From contig NZ_AXAU01000013.1 of the NCBI RefSeq assembly GCF_000472965.1, forward strand, positions 151,036-215,035: 64,000 bases of DNA, read 5' to 3'. Each line of letters opens with the position of its first letter. Positions within the stretch are counted from its first letter, which is position 1. Source of the DNA: Bradyrhizobium murdochi. GTDB taxonomy: Bacteria; Pseudomonadota; Alphaproteobacteria; Rhizobiales; Xanthobacteraceae. The notes under the pieces were generated by a model. It made no database searches, was not told the origin of the DNA, and was given only the letters and a program-made list of their open reading frames with translations. This document shows, piece by piece, positions 8,278 through 17,124 of this stretch. Position numbers and translations under genes: made by a program.

Positions 8278-9450
8278 ATGCCCCGCACGACTAAGCCCCA
8301 TCCCCTGACCAAGCTGGAAGCCCGGCGAATCTGGCTGCACGCTCAACGGCTCGACACCAGCGAACCGTTCGGCGCCGGACCGCAGGCGGTCGCGGCCGCG
8401 GTGGACCATCTCGGCTATGTCCAGATCGACACCATCCACGTCATCGAGCGCTGCCATCACCACATTCTCTATAGCCGCATCCCGGCTTACGCCCGTGCCG
8501 ACCTGCGCCAGGCGCAGAGCGTCGACAAGAGCGTGTTCGAATACTGGACCCACGCTCTGTCCTATGTGCCGGCGAAGGATTTTCGCTTCTTCGTTCCGGC
8601 GATGCGAGAGCACCGGCGCGAAGGCCACCGGTGGTTTGCTTCCGTCAAGCCGGAGGACACCCGCAAGGTGATGCGGTTGTTGCGGCGCGACGGCGCGCTC
8701 ACGATCCGCGACATCGAGGACGACGTTCTGACCGAAAAAGAGCATCTATGGCAGAGCCGAAAACCCTCGAAACGGGCGCTGCAGCTCGCGTTCTATACCG
8801 GCGAGGTGACGATTTCCGAACGCACCGGCATGCTCAAGACCTATGAGCTGATGACGCGGCATTTCGGTTGGGACAAGCCGCCAAAGCCGGCTCCCTCGGT
8901 GGAGATCACCGCCTATGTCCTCGACCGCGCGCTTCGCTCCCAAGGCGTCGTCAGCCTGGATTCCGTCTGCCATCTCGATGCGCCGAACAAGCCCGCGGTG
9001 CGGCGCCTGATCGAGGCGCGGGTGCGGCGCAAGGAACTGGTGCCGGTCGCTCTCGAAGGCGCCGGCAAGCAGGAGCATTGGGCCCGGCCGGAAGTGCTGG
9101 AGGCGAATGGGACGGCGGATGTAAGCGATGGCCCGGTGCACATTCTCTCGCCGTTCGATCCCCTGATCATTCAGCGCAAGCGTACCGAACTGTTCTTCGA
9201 TTACGGCCACCGCTTCGAGGCCTATGTGCCGAAGGAGAGGCGCCTGTTCGGCTATTTTGCGCTACCGGTGCTGGTCGGCGAAGACATCGTCGCCGCCATC
9301 GATCTCAAAACCGACCGCCAGAACAAGAAACTCCTGATGCAGAAATGGAGCTGGGTCGGTAAGGGCGCGGTAAGGGCGGCGCGCAAGGATTACAAGCGGC
9401 GCATCGAGGAAGAGCTGGATCGCTTCGAGCAGTTTCAGTTGGGGGAGTAG
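8278..9450 (+). CDS. YcaQ/AlkZ-type winged-helix DNA glycosylase
   Basis: A 390-residue protein of the HTH_42 family, which includes E. coli YcaQ and Streptomyces AlkZ, glycosylases that unhook DNA interstrand crosslinks. The catalytic triplet is visible as Q49-I50-D51 in GYVQIDTIHV, the QxD form found in YcaQ. The C-terminal landmarks SPFDPLIIQRKRTELFFDY and RLFGYFALPVLVG are also present. The length matches the family. The gene stands alone, so its role in repair is inferred from family membership. There is no strong ribosome binding site; the ATG is the first in the open frame. Confidence 0.88.
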   Translation: MPRTTKPHPLTKLEARRIWLHAQRLDTSEPFGAGPQAVAAAVDHLGYVQIDTIHVIERCHHHILYSRIPAYARADLRQAQSVDKSVFEYWTHALSYVPAKDFRFFVPAMREHRREGHRWFASVKPEDTRKVMRLLRRDGALTIRDIEDDVLTEKEHLWQSRKPSKRALQLAFYTGEVTISERTGMLKTYELMTRHFGWDKPPKPAPSVEITAYVLDRALRSQGVVSLDSVCHLDAPNKPAVRRLIEARVRRKELVPVALEGAGKQEHWARPEVLEANGTADVSDGPVHILSPFDPLIIQRKRTELFFDYGHRFEAYVPKERRLFGYFALPVLVGEDIVAAIDLKTDRQNKKLLMQKWSWVGKGAVRAARKDYKRRIEEELDRFEQFQLGE

Positions 9451-9462
9451 CGTTTGCGTTCG

Positions 9463-9487
9463 GGAACCCGACTCCGCTTCATCGGTT
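9463..9487 (+). promoter_or_regulatory. EcfG-type (general stress) promoter
   Basis: GGAAC, a 16-bp spacer and GGTT match the alphaproteobacterial EcfG consensus GGAAC-N16/17-CGTT except for one -10 base. The -10 ends 31 bp before the start codon of the Lys-rich gene at 9519, the same spacing as at three other sites in this window. Confidence 0.6.
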
Positions 9488-9518
9488 AGTTCCATGTGCC
9501 ACAGCCCAGGAGGGCGAC

Positions 9519-10013
9519 ATGGGCAAGCATAAATCGGTTCTGGAGAAATTCACCGACACGGTGAAGGAGATTGCGAACACCGCAACGGAAGCTGCCAGCC
9601 AGGCGCTGAAAGCCGACGAGCCGGGATTCAAGGCCGATGAACGCGCGGCAGCCTACGTGCCGCTTGCTGCCGATGGTCTCGTGTCCGATCCGCTGATGGT
9701 GCCGCCGACCGCAGCCCCGCCCGCACGGCGGAAGCGCGCAACGAATAAGCGGCGCAGCGTGCCGGCGGCCAGGGCCAGGAAAGCCGGAGCTGCCAAGTCT
9801 CGAAGTGCGAAGTCTCGGACTGCGAAGACTCGAACTGCAAAGGCCGGAGCCGCCAAGACTCGAACCGCACAGGCGCGGAGCGCCAAGAAGACGGCCAAAA
9901 GGTCAGCCGCAAGGAAATCGAGCAGCCAGAAATCAAGGCCGGCGAGCAAGGCCGCGAGAAGCGCGAAGAAGATCACCGCAAAGAAGTCTCGCAAGAAAGC
10001 TCGACGTGCTTAA
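9519..10013 (+). CDS. Lys/Ala/Arg-rich histone-like protein
   Basis: A 164-residue protein whose C-terminal half, from about residue 70, is almost wholly Ala, Lys, Arg, Ser and Thr, with repeated SAKSRTAKTRTAK-like units, as in bacterial histone H1-like proteins. The underlying DNA shows imperfect 15-bp tandem repeats (about 9785-9880). The N-terminal part (residues 1-55) is polar and may form helices. It probably binds DNA or another polyanion. A GGAGGG ribosome binding site precedes the ATG, and an EcfG-type promoter lies 31 bp upstream, suggesting induction under general stress. Repeat copy number may vary between strains. Confidence 0.72.
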   Translation: MGKHKSVLEKFTDTVKEIANTATEAASQALKADEPGFKADERAAAYVPLAADGLVSDPLMVPPTAAPPARRKRATNKRRSVPAARARKAGAAKSRSAKSRTAKTRTAKAGAAKTRTAQARSAKKTAKRSAARKSSSQKSRPASKAARSAKKITAKKSRKKARRA

Positions 10014-10175
10014 TGCGGGCAGGGCGAAGAGCGGGCCGGTCCGGAGCCAATTCCTCTTAGGAGGGTCATTAACTCTTACTTCATCTTTCTTCACGAATTC
10101 ATGATCGCTGACGAATATTGACATTCATCAGTCGCCATTCGATACTCCTCATCGGTTTCCGCGATGGAGAGTTCG

Positions 10176-11282
10176 ATGTTCGCCCGGTCCATTTTCTCTA
10201 GCTATTACAGGCTCTTGACGGGAGCTTTGTTGGCGCTTGCGGTGTTCGTGCTGGCTGGCTGCAATGAAAAAGCGACTGAGGCGGCCGCTCCCGGGCGCCC
10301 GGTTTTGGTTGCCACCGTGCATTATGCGGCTGAGACGCCGGAGCGCAGTTTCGTTGGCACCATCCGTCCCCGGATCGAGACCGACATGGGTTTCCGCGTC
10401 CCCGGCAAGGTCGCCCGGCGCCTGGTCGAGGTCGGCCAGACCGTAGATGTCGGCCAGCCGCTCGCCACCCTCGATGAAGTCGATCTGAAGCTGCAGGCCG
10501 AGCAGGCGGAGGCCGAATTCCGCGCCGCTACTGGCGTGCTGGCGCAGGCTGGCGCTGCCGAGCAGCGCGCCAAGGATCTGCGTGCCAAGGGCTGGACCAC
10601 CGACGCCCAGATGGATCAGAGCCGCGCCGCCGCCGATGAAGCGCGCGCACGCCTCAATCGCGCCGAGCGGCAGGTCGAACTCACCAAGAACTCGTTGTCC
10701 TATGCAACGCTGGTCGCCGATACCCGCGGCGTGGTCACCGCGACCTTGATCGACCCCGGCCAGGTCGTCGCTGCTGGCCAAACCGCGGTCCGAGTCGCCC
10801 GCTTTGCCGAGAAGGAGGCCGTGGTCGCGATTCCCGAGACGCTGGTCGGCCGCGCCAAGTCCGGCACCGCCACCGTGACGCTGTGGACGGATTCGGAAAA
10901 GAAATATGCCGCAAAGCTGCGCGAGATTGCGCCTTCCGCAGACCCCGCGACGCGGACTTATTTGGCCAAATTCTCGCTACCGGATGCCGACGACAAGGTC
11001 TCGCTTGGCATGACCGCCACCCTGACGCTTGCCGATGCCGCCAGCGAGCGCGTGGCAAAACTGCCGCTGTCGGCGCTGTTCAGCCAGGGCAGCAATCCCT
11101 CGCTCTATATCGTCGACGATTCCGGCGCGATCGCACTGAAGCCGGTCGTCGTGAAATCCTACGAGAGCAATGCCGTCGTGATTTCAGGCGGCGTCAACGA
11201 AGGCGCCAAGGTGGTTGCGCTCGGCGTGCAGAAGCTCGATCCGGCCCAGAAGGTCCGGGTGGTCTCGTCGCTGTCGTTCTAG
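10176..11282 (+). CDS. RND efflux periplasmic adaptor lipoprotein
   Basis: A membrane-fusion protein of 368 residues. The N-terminus has a hydrophobic segment ending in the lipobox LAGC, so it should be lipid-anchored in the periplasm. The barrel-sandwich halves are visible as GFRVPGKVARRLVEVGQTVDVGQ and VVTATLIDPGQVVAAGQ, separated by an Ala/Glu-rich coiled-coil hairpin (about residues 95-170). It links the RND pump encoded next to an outer-membrane channel, which is not encoded here. I chose ATG 10176 because GGAGAG lies just upstream; ATG 10164 is the alternative. Confidence 0.9.
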   Translation: MFARSIFSSYYRLLTGALLALAVFVLAGCNEKATEAAAPGRPVLVATVHYAAETPERSFVGTIRPRIETDMGFRVPGKVARRLVEVGQTVDVGQPLATLDEVDLKLQAEQAEAEFRAATGVLAQAGAAEQRAKDLRAKGWTTDAQMDQSRAAADEARARLNRAERQVELTKNSLSYATLVADTRGVVTATLIDPGQVVAAGQTAVRVARFAEKEAVVAIPETLVGRAKSGTATVTLWTDSEKKYAAKLREIAPSADPATRTYLAKFSLPDADDKVSLGMTATLTLADAASERVAKLPLSALFSQGSNPSLYIVDDSGAIALKPVVVKSYESNAVVISGGVNEGAKVVALGVQKLDPAQKVRVVSSLSF

Positions 11283-11302
11283 CCCTGTCAATTAACCCCG
11301 CG

Positions 11303-11337
11303 CCGTCATTGCGAGGAGCGAACGCTCGCAATGACGG
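11303..11337. repeat. palindromic repeat, family B (GTCATTGCGAG)
   Basis: A 35-bp hairpin, CCGTCATTGCGAG facing CTCGCAATGACGG, lies between the adaptor and pump genes. A longer relative is at 15177. Inside a transcript it would form a stable stem that could protect or attenuate mRNA. Confidence 0.7.
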
Positions 11338-11373
11338 TGGAAGTGCAAACGTATTTCGAAGTTGGAGAGTGAC

Positions 11374-14300
11374 ATGAAGCGCTTCAATCTTTCGGGCTGG
11401 GCGGTGAGCCATCCGACCCTGATCCTGTTCCTGATGATCGCGCTCGGCGTCGCCGGCTTCTTCTCCTATCAGCGGCTCGGCCGCGCCGAGGACCCGTTCT
11501 TCACGGTGAAGGTGGTGAACGTTTCTGCGATCTGGCCGGGCGCGACCGCGCACGAAATGCAGACCCAGGTCGCCGACCCCATCGAGAAGAAGCTGCAGGA
11601 ATTGCCGTTCTTCGAAAAGGTGCAGACCTATTCCAAGCCGGCGTTTACGGCGCTGCAGGTCACCTTCAAGGATTCCACTCCGCCGAAGGACGTGCCCTAT
11701 CTGTTTTATCTGCTGCGCAAGAAGCTCGCCGACGTGCAGGGCCAGTTGCCCGCAGGGCTGCTCGGGCCGAACGTCAACGACGAATTCTCCGACGTCGATT
11801 CCATTCTCTACATGATGACCGGCGACGGCGCCGACTACGCGCAATTGAAGAAGGCTGCCGAAGGCATGCGCCAGCGGCTGCTGAAAGTTAAAGGCGTCAC
11901 CAAGGTCAATCTTTACGGCACCCAGGACGAGCGCATCTTCGTCGAGTTCTCCCACGCCAAGCTCGCAACGCTCGGCATCACGCCGCAGGCGCTGTTCGAT
12001 TCGCTCGCCAAGCAGAACAACGTCACGCCCGCGGGCACGGTGGAGACTTCCTCGCAGCGCGTGCCGTTGCGCGTCACCGGCGCGCTCGATGGCGTCAAGG
12101 CCGTTGCGGAAACCCCGGTCGAAAGCAACGGCCGCGTGTTCCGGCTTGGCGATATCGCGACCGTCAGCCACGGCTTCGTCGATCCCCCGACCTTCGTCGC
12201 CCGCCAGGAAGGCAAGCCCGCGATCGGCATCGGCGTCGTCACCACCAAGGGCGCCAACATCCTCGAGCTCGGCGAGGATGTCGAGAAGGCGACTAACGAT
12301 TTCATGAAAGCGGTGCCGCAGGGCATCGAGGTCGAACAGATCGCCGACCAGCCGAAGGTGGTCGAGCGCGCGGTTGGCGAGTTCGTGCATTCCTTCATTG
12401 AGGCGCTGGCGATCGTGCTGTTCGTCTCGTTCGTGGCGCTCGGCTGGCGCACCGGCATCGTGGTGGCAACGTCGGTGCCGCTGGTGCTCGCGATCGTCTT
12501 CATCGTCATGAATGCGATGTCGATCGACCTGCACCGCATCACGCTTGGCGCCTTGATCATTGCGCTCGGCCTTCTGGTCGACGACGCCATCATCGCCGTC
12601 GAGATGATGGTGGTGAAAATGGAGCAGGGCTGGGACCGCGTTCGCGCGGCCGCCTTTGCCTGGGAATCAACTGCGTTTCCGATGCTCACGGGAACGCTGG
12701 TCACGGCCGCTGGCTTCCTCCCCATCGGCTTTGCCAATTCGGCGGTCGGCGAATATGCCGGCGGCATCTTCTGGATCGTGGCGATCTCGCTGGTCGCCTC
12801 CTGGTTTGTGGCGGTGATCTTCACGCCCTATATCGGCGTGAAGCTGTTGCCTAACATCGCCGTGCACCACAACCACGATCCGCACGCGATCTACGAGACG
12901 CGGATGTATCGCGGCTTGCGCGCCGTGGTGCAGTGGTGCGTCGACCACCGGATCAAGGTGGTGGCAGCGACGGTCGGCGTGTTCGCGCTGTCGATTGTGG
13001 GCTTCGGCAATGTGCAGCAGCAGTTCTTCCCGCTTTCCGAACGGCCTGAGCTGTTCCTGCAGCTACGCCTGCCGGAAGGAACCGCCTTCAACGTCACGGA
13101 AAAGTCCGTCAAGAAGGCCGAGGCGCTCTTGAAGGACGACAAGGATATCGCGACCTACACTGCCTATGTCGGTCAGGGTTCGCCCCGCTTCTGGCTCGGC
13201 CTCAATCCGCAACTGCCCAACGAGGCCTTTGCCGAGATCGTGATTGTCTCCAAGGACGTCGAGGCCCGTGAGCGGATCAAGGCGCGGCTGGAGAAGGCGG
13301 TCGCCGAGGGCGAACTGTCCGAAGCGCGCGTTCGCATCGACCGCTTCAATTTCGGCCCACCGGTCGGTTTCCCGGTCCAGTTCCGCGTGATCGGCCCCGA
13401 CGCCAATTCCGTGCGTGACATCGCCTACAAGGTCCGCGATGTCATGAGGCAAAATCCCAATGTCGTGGAACCGCAACTCGATTGGAACGAGCAGTCGCCT
13501 TACCTGAAGCTCGTGGTCGATCAGGACCGGGCGAGGGCGCTCGGCCTCACCCCGCAGGACGTCTCGCAGGCGCTCGCCATGCTGATCTCGGGTGCGCCGG
13601 TCACCACCATCCGCGACGGCATCGAGAAGGTCGGCGTGGTCGCGCGCGCGGTACCGTCGGAGCGGCTGGACCTCGGCCGTGTCGGCGAACTGACCGTGAC
13701 GTCGCGCAACGGCGTCGCCGTGCCGCTGCAGCAGATTGCCAGGATCGAATATTCCCATGAGGAGCCGATCATGTGGCGGCGCAACCGCGATATGGCGATT
13801 ACGGTGCGTACCGACGTCGTCGACGGCGTGCAGGCGCCCGACGTCACCAACCAGATCTGGCCGAAACTGAAGGAAATCCGCGATCAACTCGAGCCGGCCT
13901 ACCGGATAGAGCCGGGCGGCGCGTTCGAGGAATCCGAGAAGGGCAACGCTTCGATCGCCCTGCTGTTTCCGCTGATGGCGCTGGTGATGCTTACTCTGCT
14001 GATGATCCAGTTGCAGAGCTTCTCGCGTCTGATCCTGGTGTTCCTGACTGCGCCGCTCGGCATCGTCGGCGCCTCGCTCGGTCTCAACATTGCCAACCAG
14101 CCGTTCGGCTTCGTGGCGCTGCTCGGACTGATCGCGCTGGCCGGCATGATCATGCGCAACGCCGTCATTCTGGTCGATCAGATCGAGGCCGACGTTTCCC
14201 AAGGCCTGACGCGGAAGGAAGCCATCGTCGAAGCCACCGTCCGGCGCGCCCGGCCGGTGGTGCTGACGGCGCTGGCGGCGATTCTGGCCATGATCCCGCT

Positions 14301-14526
14301 GTCGCGTTCCGCCTTCTGGGGGCCGATGGCGATCACCATCATGGGCGGATTGTTTGTCGCAACCTTCCTGACCTTGCTGTACCTGCCGGGCCTTTACGCC
14401 CTGTGGTTCAGGAAGAGCCTGGAAGAAAGCGGACAGGCTGAGCACCCCGATCTTGCGGCGCAACATCAGGCCAGGGAGCATCCGAAGGGTCCGCACGCAA
14501 TTCCGCTTGCCGACGCCGCAGAATAA
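11374..14526 (+). CDS. RND family efflux pump inner-membrane transporter
   Basis: A 1050-residue transporter of the hydrophobe/amphiphile efflux class, with the usual twelve membrane helices and two large periplasmic loops. TM1 follows MKRFNLSGWAVSHPTL. The proton-relay motif GLLVDDAIIAVE in TM4 has two Asp residues, and the second half ends ALAGMIMRNAVILVDQIE in TM10. It exports small molecules by proton antiport together with the adaptor gene upstream. The ATG at 11374 has TTGGAGAG 5-10 bp before it, so the upstream TTG start is unlikely. Substrate range unknown; a TetR gene follows by 19 bp. Confidence 0.93.
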   Translation: MKRFNLSGWAVSHPTLILFLMIALGVAGFFSYQRLGRAEDPFFTVKVVNVSAIWPGATAHEMQTQVADPIEKKLQELPFFEKVQTYSKPAFTALQVTFKDSTPPKDVPYLFYLLRKKLADVQGQLPAGLLGPNVNDEFSDVDSILYMMTGDGADYAQLKKAAEGMRQRLLKVKGVTKVNLYGTQDERIFVEFSHAKLATLGITPQALFDSLAKQNNVTPAGTVETSSQRVPLRVTGALDGVKAVAETPVESNGRVFRLGDIATVSHGFVDPPTFVARQEGKPAIGIGVVTTKGANILELGEDVEKATNDFMKAVPQGIEVEQIADQPKVVERAVGEFVHSFIEALAIVLFVSFVALGWRTGIVVATSVPLVLAIVFIVMNAMSIDLHRITLGALIIALGLLVDDAIIAVEMMVVKMEQGWDRVRAAAFAWESTAFPMLTGTLVTAAGFLPIGFANSAVGEYAGGIFWIVAISLVASWFVAVIFTPYIGVKLLPNIAVHHNHDPHAIYETRMYRGLRAVVQWCVDHRIKVVAATVGVFALSIVGFGNVQQQFFPLSERPELFLQLRLPEGTAFNVTEKSVKKAEALLKDDKDIATYTAYVGQGSPRFWLGLNPQLPNEAFAEIVIVSKDVEARERIKARLEKAVAEGELSEARVRIDRFNFGPPVGFPVQFRVIGPDANSVRDIAYKVRDVMRQNPNVVEPQLDWNEQSPYLKLVVDQDRARALGLTPQDVSQALAMLISGAPVTTIRDGIEKVGVVARAVPSERLDLGRVGELTVTSRNGVAVPLQQIARIEYSHEEPIMWRRNRDMAITVRTDVVDGVQAPDVTNQIWPKLKEIRDQLEPAYRIEPGGAFEESEKGNASIALLFPLMALVMLTLLMIQLQSFSRLILVFLTAPLGIVGASLGLNIANQPFGFVALLGLIALAGMIMRNAVILVDQIEADVSQGLTRKEAIVEATVRRARPVVLTALAAILAMIPLSRSAFWGPMAITIMGGLFVATFLTLLYLPGLYALWFRKSLEESGQAEHPDLAAQHQAREHPKGPHAIPLADAAE

Positions 14527-14545
14527 TTGAACATTGAGAGCTGAC

Positions 14546-15154
14546 ATGACGCTGATTTCGGAACACATCGAGACTGACACCCGCGAGAAGATCCTCGTGG
14601 TGGCGGAGCGTCTGTTCAGGCAGATCGGCTACCAGAAGACGACGGTCGCCGACATTGCCAAGGAATTGCGGATGAGCCCCGCCAACGTCTATCGCTTCTT
14701 CGATTCGAAGAAGGCGATCCACGAGGGCGTGGCGCGGACCCTGATGGGCGAGGTCGAGGTCGAGGCGCAACGGATTGCGCAGGCGGCCGGGCCGGCGTCG
14801 GTCCGCCTCCGCGAGATGATCAAGACCATCAATCGCATGAACACCGAGCGCTATGTCGGCGATTCCAAGCTGCATGAGATGGTCGAGATCGCGATGCAGG
14901 AGGACTGGGGCGTCTGCGTCGCTCATATGGAGATGATTGCCCGGACCATCGGCCAGGTGATCGGGCAGGGCGCCGCCTCCGGCGAGTTCGAGGTTGCCGA
15001 TTTGCAGCTCGCCTCGCTTTGCGCCTGTACCGCGATGATGCGCTTCTTCCACCCGCAGATGATCGCGCAATGCGCCACCAAGCCCGGCCCGACGATCGAC
15101 GAAATGATCGATTTCGTCATTGCCGGCCTCTCGCCGCGCGCCAAGGCGAATTGA
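14546..15154 (+). CDS. TetR/AcrR family transcriptional regulator
   Basis: A 202-residue regulator. The N-terminal helix-turn-helix is clear (ILVVAERLFRQIGYQKTTVA, then AKELRMSPANVYRFFDSKK, about residues 18-60), followed by an all-helical ligand-binding domain. It lies 19 bp downstream of the pump gene on the same strand, so it probably forms an operon with it and may control it in response to a pump substrate. No operator palindrome was identified upstream of the adaptor gene. The ATG at 14546 is preceded by GAGAG. Confidence 0.88.
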   Translation: MTLISEHIETDTREKILVVAERLFRQIGYQKTTVADIAKELRMSPANVYRFFDSKKAIHEGVARTLMGEVEVEAQRIAQAAGPASVRLREMIKTINRMNTERYVGDSKLHEMVEIAMQEDWGVCVAHMEMIARTIGQVIGQGAASGEFEVADLQLASLCACTAMMRFFHPQMIAQCATKPGPTIDEMIDFVIAGLSPRAKAN

Positions 15155-15176
15155 GCTCTCCGCCACTTGACTCCAC

Positions 15177-15317
15177 CGTCATTGCGAGCGAAGCGACTTG
15201 TCCGCCGTAGCTTTAACGAAGGCGGAAGCAATCCATCGCGCCGCGTGCCGTGACTGGATTGCTTCGTCGCAAGCGCTCCCTTGCGCAAACGCTTCGCGTT
15301 TGTCGCAGGCAATGACG
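15177..15317. repeat. palindromic repeat, family B (long form)
   Basis: About 141 bp starting CGTCATTGCGAGCGAAGCG and ending GTCGCAGGCAATGACG. Internal parts GAAGCAATCCA and TGGATTGCTTC also pair. This is a long palindromic element in the gap before the flavin reductase gene; it ends 17 bp before that gene's start codon. Confidence 0.7.
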
Positions 15318-15334
15318 AAGAAGGACGAGGTGGA

Positions 15335-15967
15335 ATGGACGCCAAGAGCCCAAAAGACCTGCATTTCTACGAGCCGAAGAACGGCCACGGCCTCAAGCAC
15401 GACCCCTTCAACGCCATCATCGCGCCGCGCCCGATCGGGTGGATTTCCTCGCGCGATGGCAAGGGCAACATCAATCTGGCGCCTTACAGCTTCTTCAACG
15501 CCTTCTGCTATCACCCGCCGATTATTGGCTTTTCCTCCACCAACTGGAAAGACAGCGCGGGCAATATCCAGGAGACCGGGGAGTTCGTCTGGAATCTCGC
15601 CACGATGGATCTGGCGAAGCAGATGAACGCGACGGCGGCCCACGTTGCCCCTGAAGTCGATGAGTTCAAGCTCGCAGGCCTTACAGCCGCGTCATGCAAG
15701 CTCGTCAACGTGCCCCGGGTGGCGGAAAGCCCCGTTGCCTTCGAATGCAAACTGACGCAGATCATCCAGTTGCAGGGCAAGGACGGCGAAAAGGCACAGG
15801 CCTGGCTGACGCTCGGCGAAGTCGTCGCCGTCCACATTGACAAGGCCTTCATCAAGGATGGCGTCTATCAGACCGGCCTCGCCTATCCGATCGTCCGCGC
15901 CGGCCGCCGCGGCGACTATTTCGAGATCAAGCCGGAAAACATGTTCGAGATGATCCGGCCGGATTAA
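15335..15967 (+). CDS. flavin reductase family protein (FMN-binding split barrel)
   Basis: A 210-residue protein with the split-barrel flavin-binding fold. The family signature is IIAPRPIGWISSRDGKGNIN followed by NLAPYSFFNAFCYHPPIIGF. Members reduce flavin for monooxygenases or act as flavoproteins themselves. No partner monooxygenase is adjacent. The ATG at 15335 follows GAGGTGGA. The in-frame extension back to 15281 lies in the palindromic repeat and is not credible coding sequence. Confidence 0.88.
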   Translation: MDAKSPKDLHFYEPKNGHGLKHDPFNAIIAPRPIGWISSRDGKGNINLAPYSFFNAFCYHPPIIGFSSTNWKDSAGNIQETGEFVWNLATMDLAKQMNATAAHVAPEVDEFKLAGLTAASCKLVNVPRVAESPVAFECKLTQIIQLQGKDGEKAQAWLTLGEVVAVHIDKAFIKDGVYQTGLAYPIVRAGRRGDYFEIKPENMFEMIRPD

Positions 15968-16075
15968 GCGAATCTAGTCCGGATGCAGCCTACGGTCGCG
16001 CGCATGCGCGCCCCACGGGCAACACGGAACTCCGACGCGCCGAAATGCTTATCGTTTGTATTTCGGAGATTGCCG

Positions 16076-17068
16076 ATGATCCGCTTGTTTGCCGGGCTGA
16101 CCGTGCTCGCCTGCCTTGTCCACCCGGCCTTCGCAGGCCTCGATGCGGCGGCGGTCAACAACGCTGAGTTCAGGGGCAAGCCGCCGGCCAACGATAAGAT
16201 CGATCCCACTGTCGTGAAAGCCCAGGTGCTGCTCGACCGCGCTAATTTTTCGCCGGGCGAGATCGACGGCAAGCTCGGCGAGAACGCCCAGAAAGCCTTG
16301 CGGGCGTTCGCCGAAGCCAAAGGCCTCATCGTCAACAAGCAGCCGCTGACCCCGGAGGTCTGGAGCGCTTTGATCGCGACCAGCGCGGATGCCATCATCG
16401 TCGACTACAAGATCGCAGCGGCAGACGTGAAGGGGCCGTTCCTAAAGAAGCTCCCCGCCAGGATGGAAAACATGAAACGGCTGAAGGCGCTCGATTACAC
16501 CAGCCCGCGCGAGGCCATCGCCGAGAAATTTCACATGAGCGAGGCGCTGCTCGCGGCCCTCAACCCCGGCAAGAAATTCGACCAGGCCGACCAGACGATC
16601 TCGGTAATCAATGTAGTGGCGAAAGAGACGAAACCAATTGCAACCCGTGTCGAGGTCGACAAGAGCTCCCAGACCGTGAAGGCGTTCGCGAATTCAGACC
16701 TGATTGCCTTCTTTCCCGCAACCGTCGGAAGCGAGGAAAAGCCGACCCCGAGCGGCGTGCTCAAGGTGACCTCGATCGATGCCCGCCCGCACTACCGCTA
16801 CAACCCGGATTACAAGTTCAAGGAAGTCAGATCCAGGCGCGCCTTCATGATCAAGCCCGGGCCGAACAACCCCGTCGGAACGCAGTGGATCGGACTTTCC
16901 GCGGAAGGCTACGGCATTCACGGCACGGCCAATCCGTCGAAGGTGAGCAAGGCGGAATCTCACGGCTGCGTGCGTCTCACCAATTGGGACGCCGACAGGC
17001 TGGCCAGGCTACTGAAGAAGGGCGTGGAGGTTGCTTTCATCGAGCGCGAGGTGGCCAACAGGAAGTGA
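16076..17068 (+). CDS. L,D-transpeptidase with peptidoglycan-binding region
   Basis: A 330-residue exported protein: signal peptide (MIRLFAGLTVLACLVHPAFA), a peptidoglycan-binding-type helical region (LLDRANFSPGEIDGKLGENA, about residues 46-95), then a YkuD catalytic domain. The active-site signature GIHGT with SHGCVRLTNWD places the nucleophile at Cys298. It would make 3-3 peptide crosslinks or attach proteins to peptidoglycan in the periplasm. The ATG at 16076 follows CGGAGATTG. A second L,D-transpeptidase gene lies at 52552 but lacks the binding region. Confidence 0.9.
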   Translation: MIRLFAGLTVLACLVHPAFAGLDAAAVNNAEFRGKPPANDKIDPTVVKAQVLLDRANFSPGEIDGKLGENAQKALRAFAEAKGLIVNKQPLTPEVWSALIATSADAIIVDYKIAAADVKGPFLKKLPARMENMKRLKALDYTSPREAIAEKFHMSEALLAALNPGKKFDQADQTISVINVVAKETKPIATRVEVDKSSQTVKAFANSDLIAFFPATVGSEEKPTPSGVLKVTSIDARPHYRYNPDYKFKEVRSRRAFMIKPGPNNPVGTQWIGLSAEGYGIHGTANPSKVSKAESHGCVRLTNWDADRLARLLKKGVEVAFIEREVANRK

Positions 17069-17124
17069 CGATGGTCGCCACCAACATCATTTGCAATGAC
17101 GCATGTGAGCGGTGAATATGCGCC

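Noticed and set aside
11194..14580. Long minus-strand frames opposite the RND pump gene
   Set aside because: Antisense to strongly conserved pump motifs; His/Asp/Arg-rich translations typical of shadow frames.
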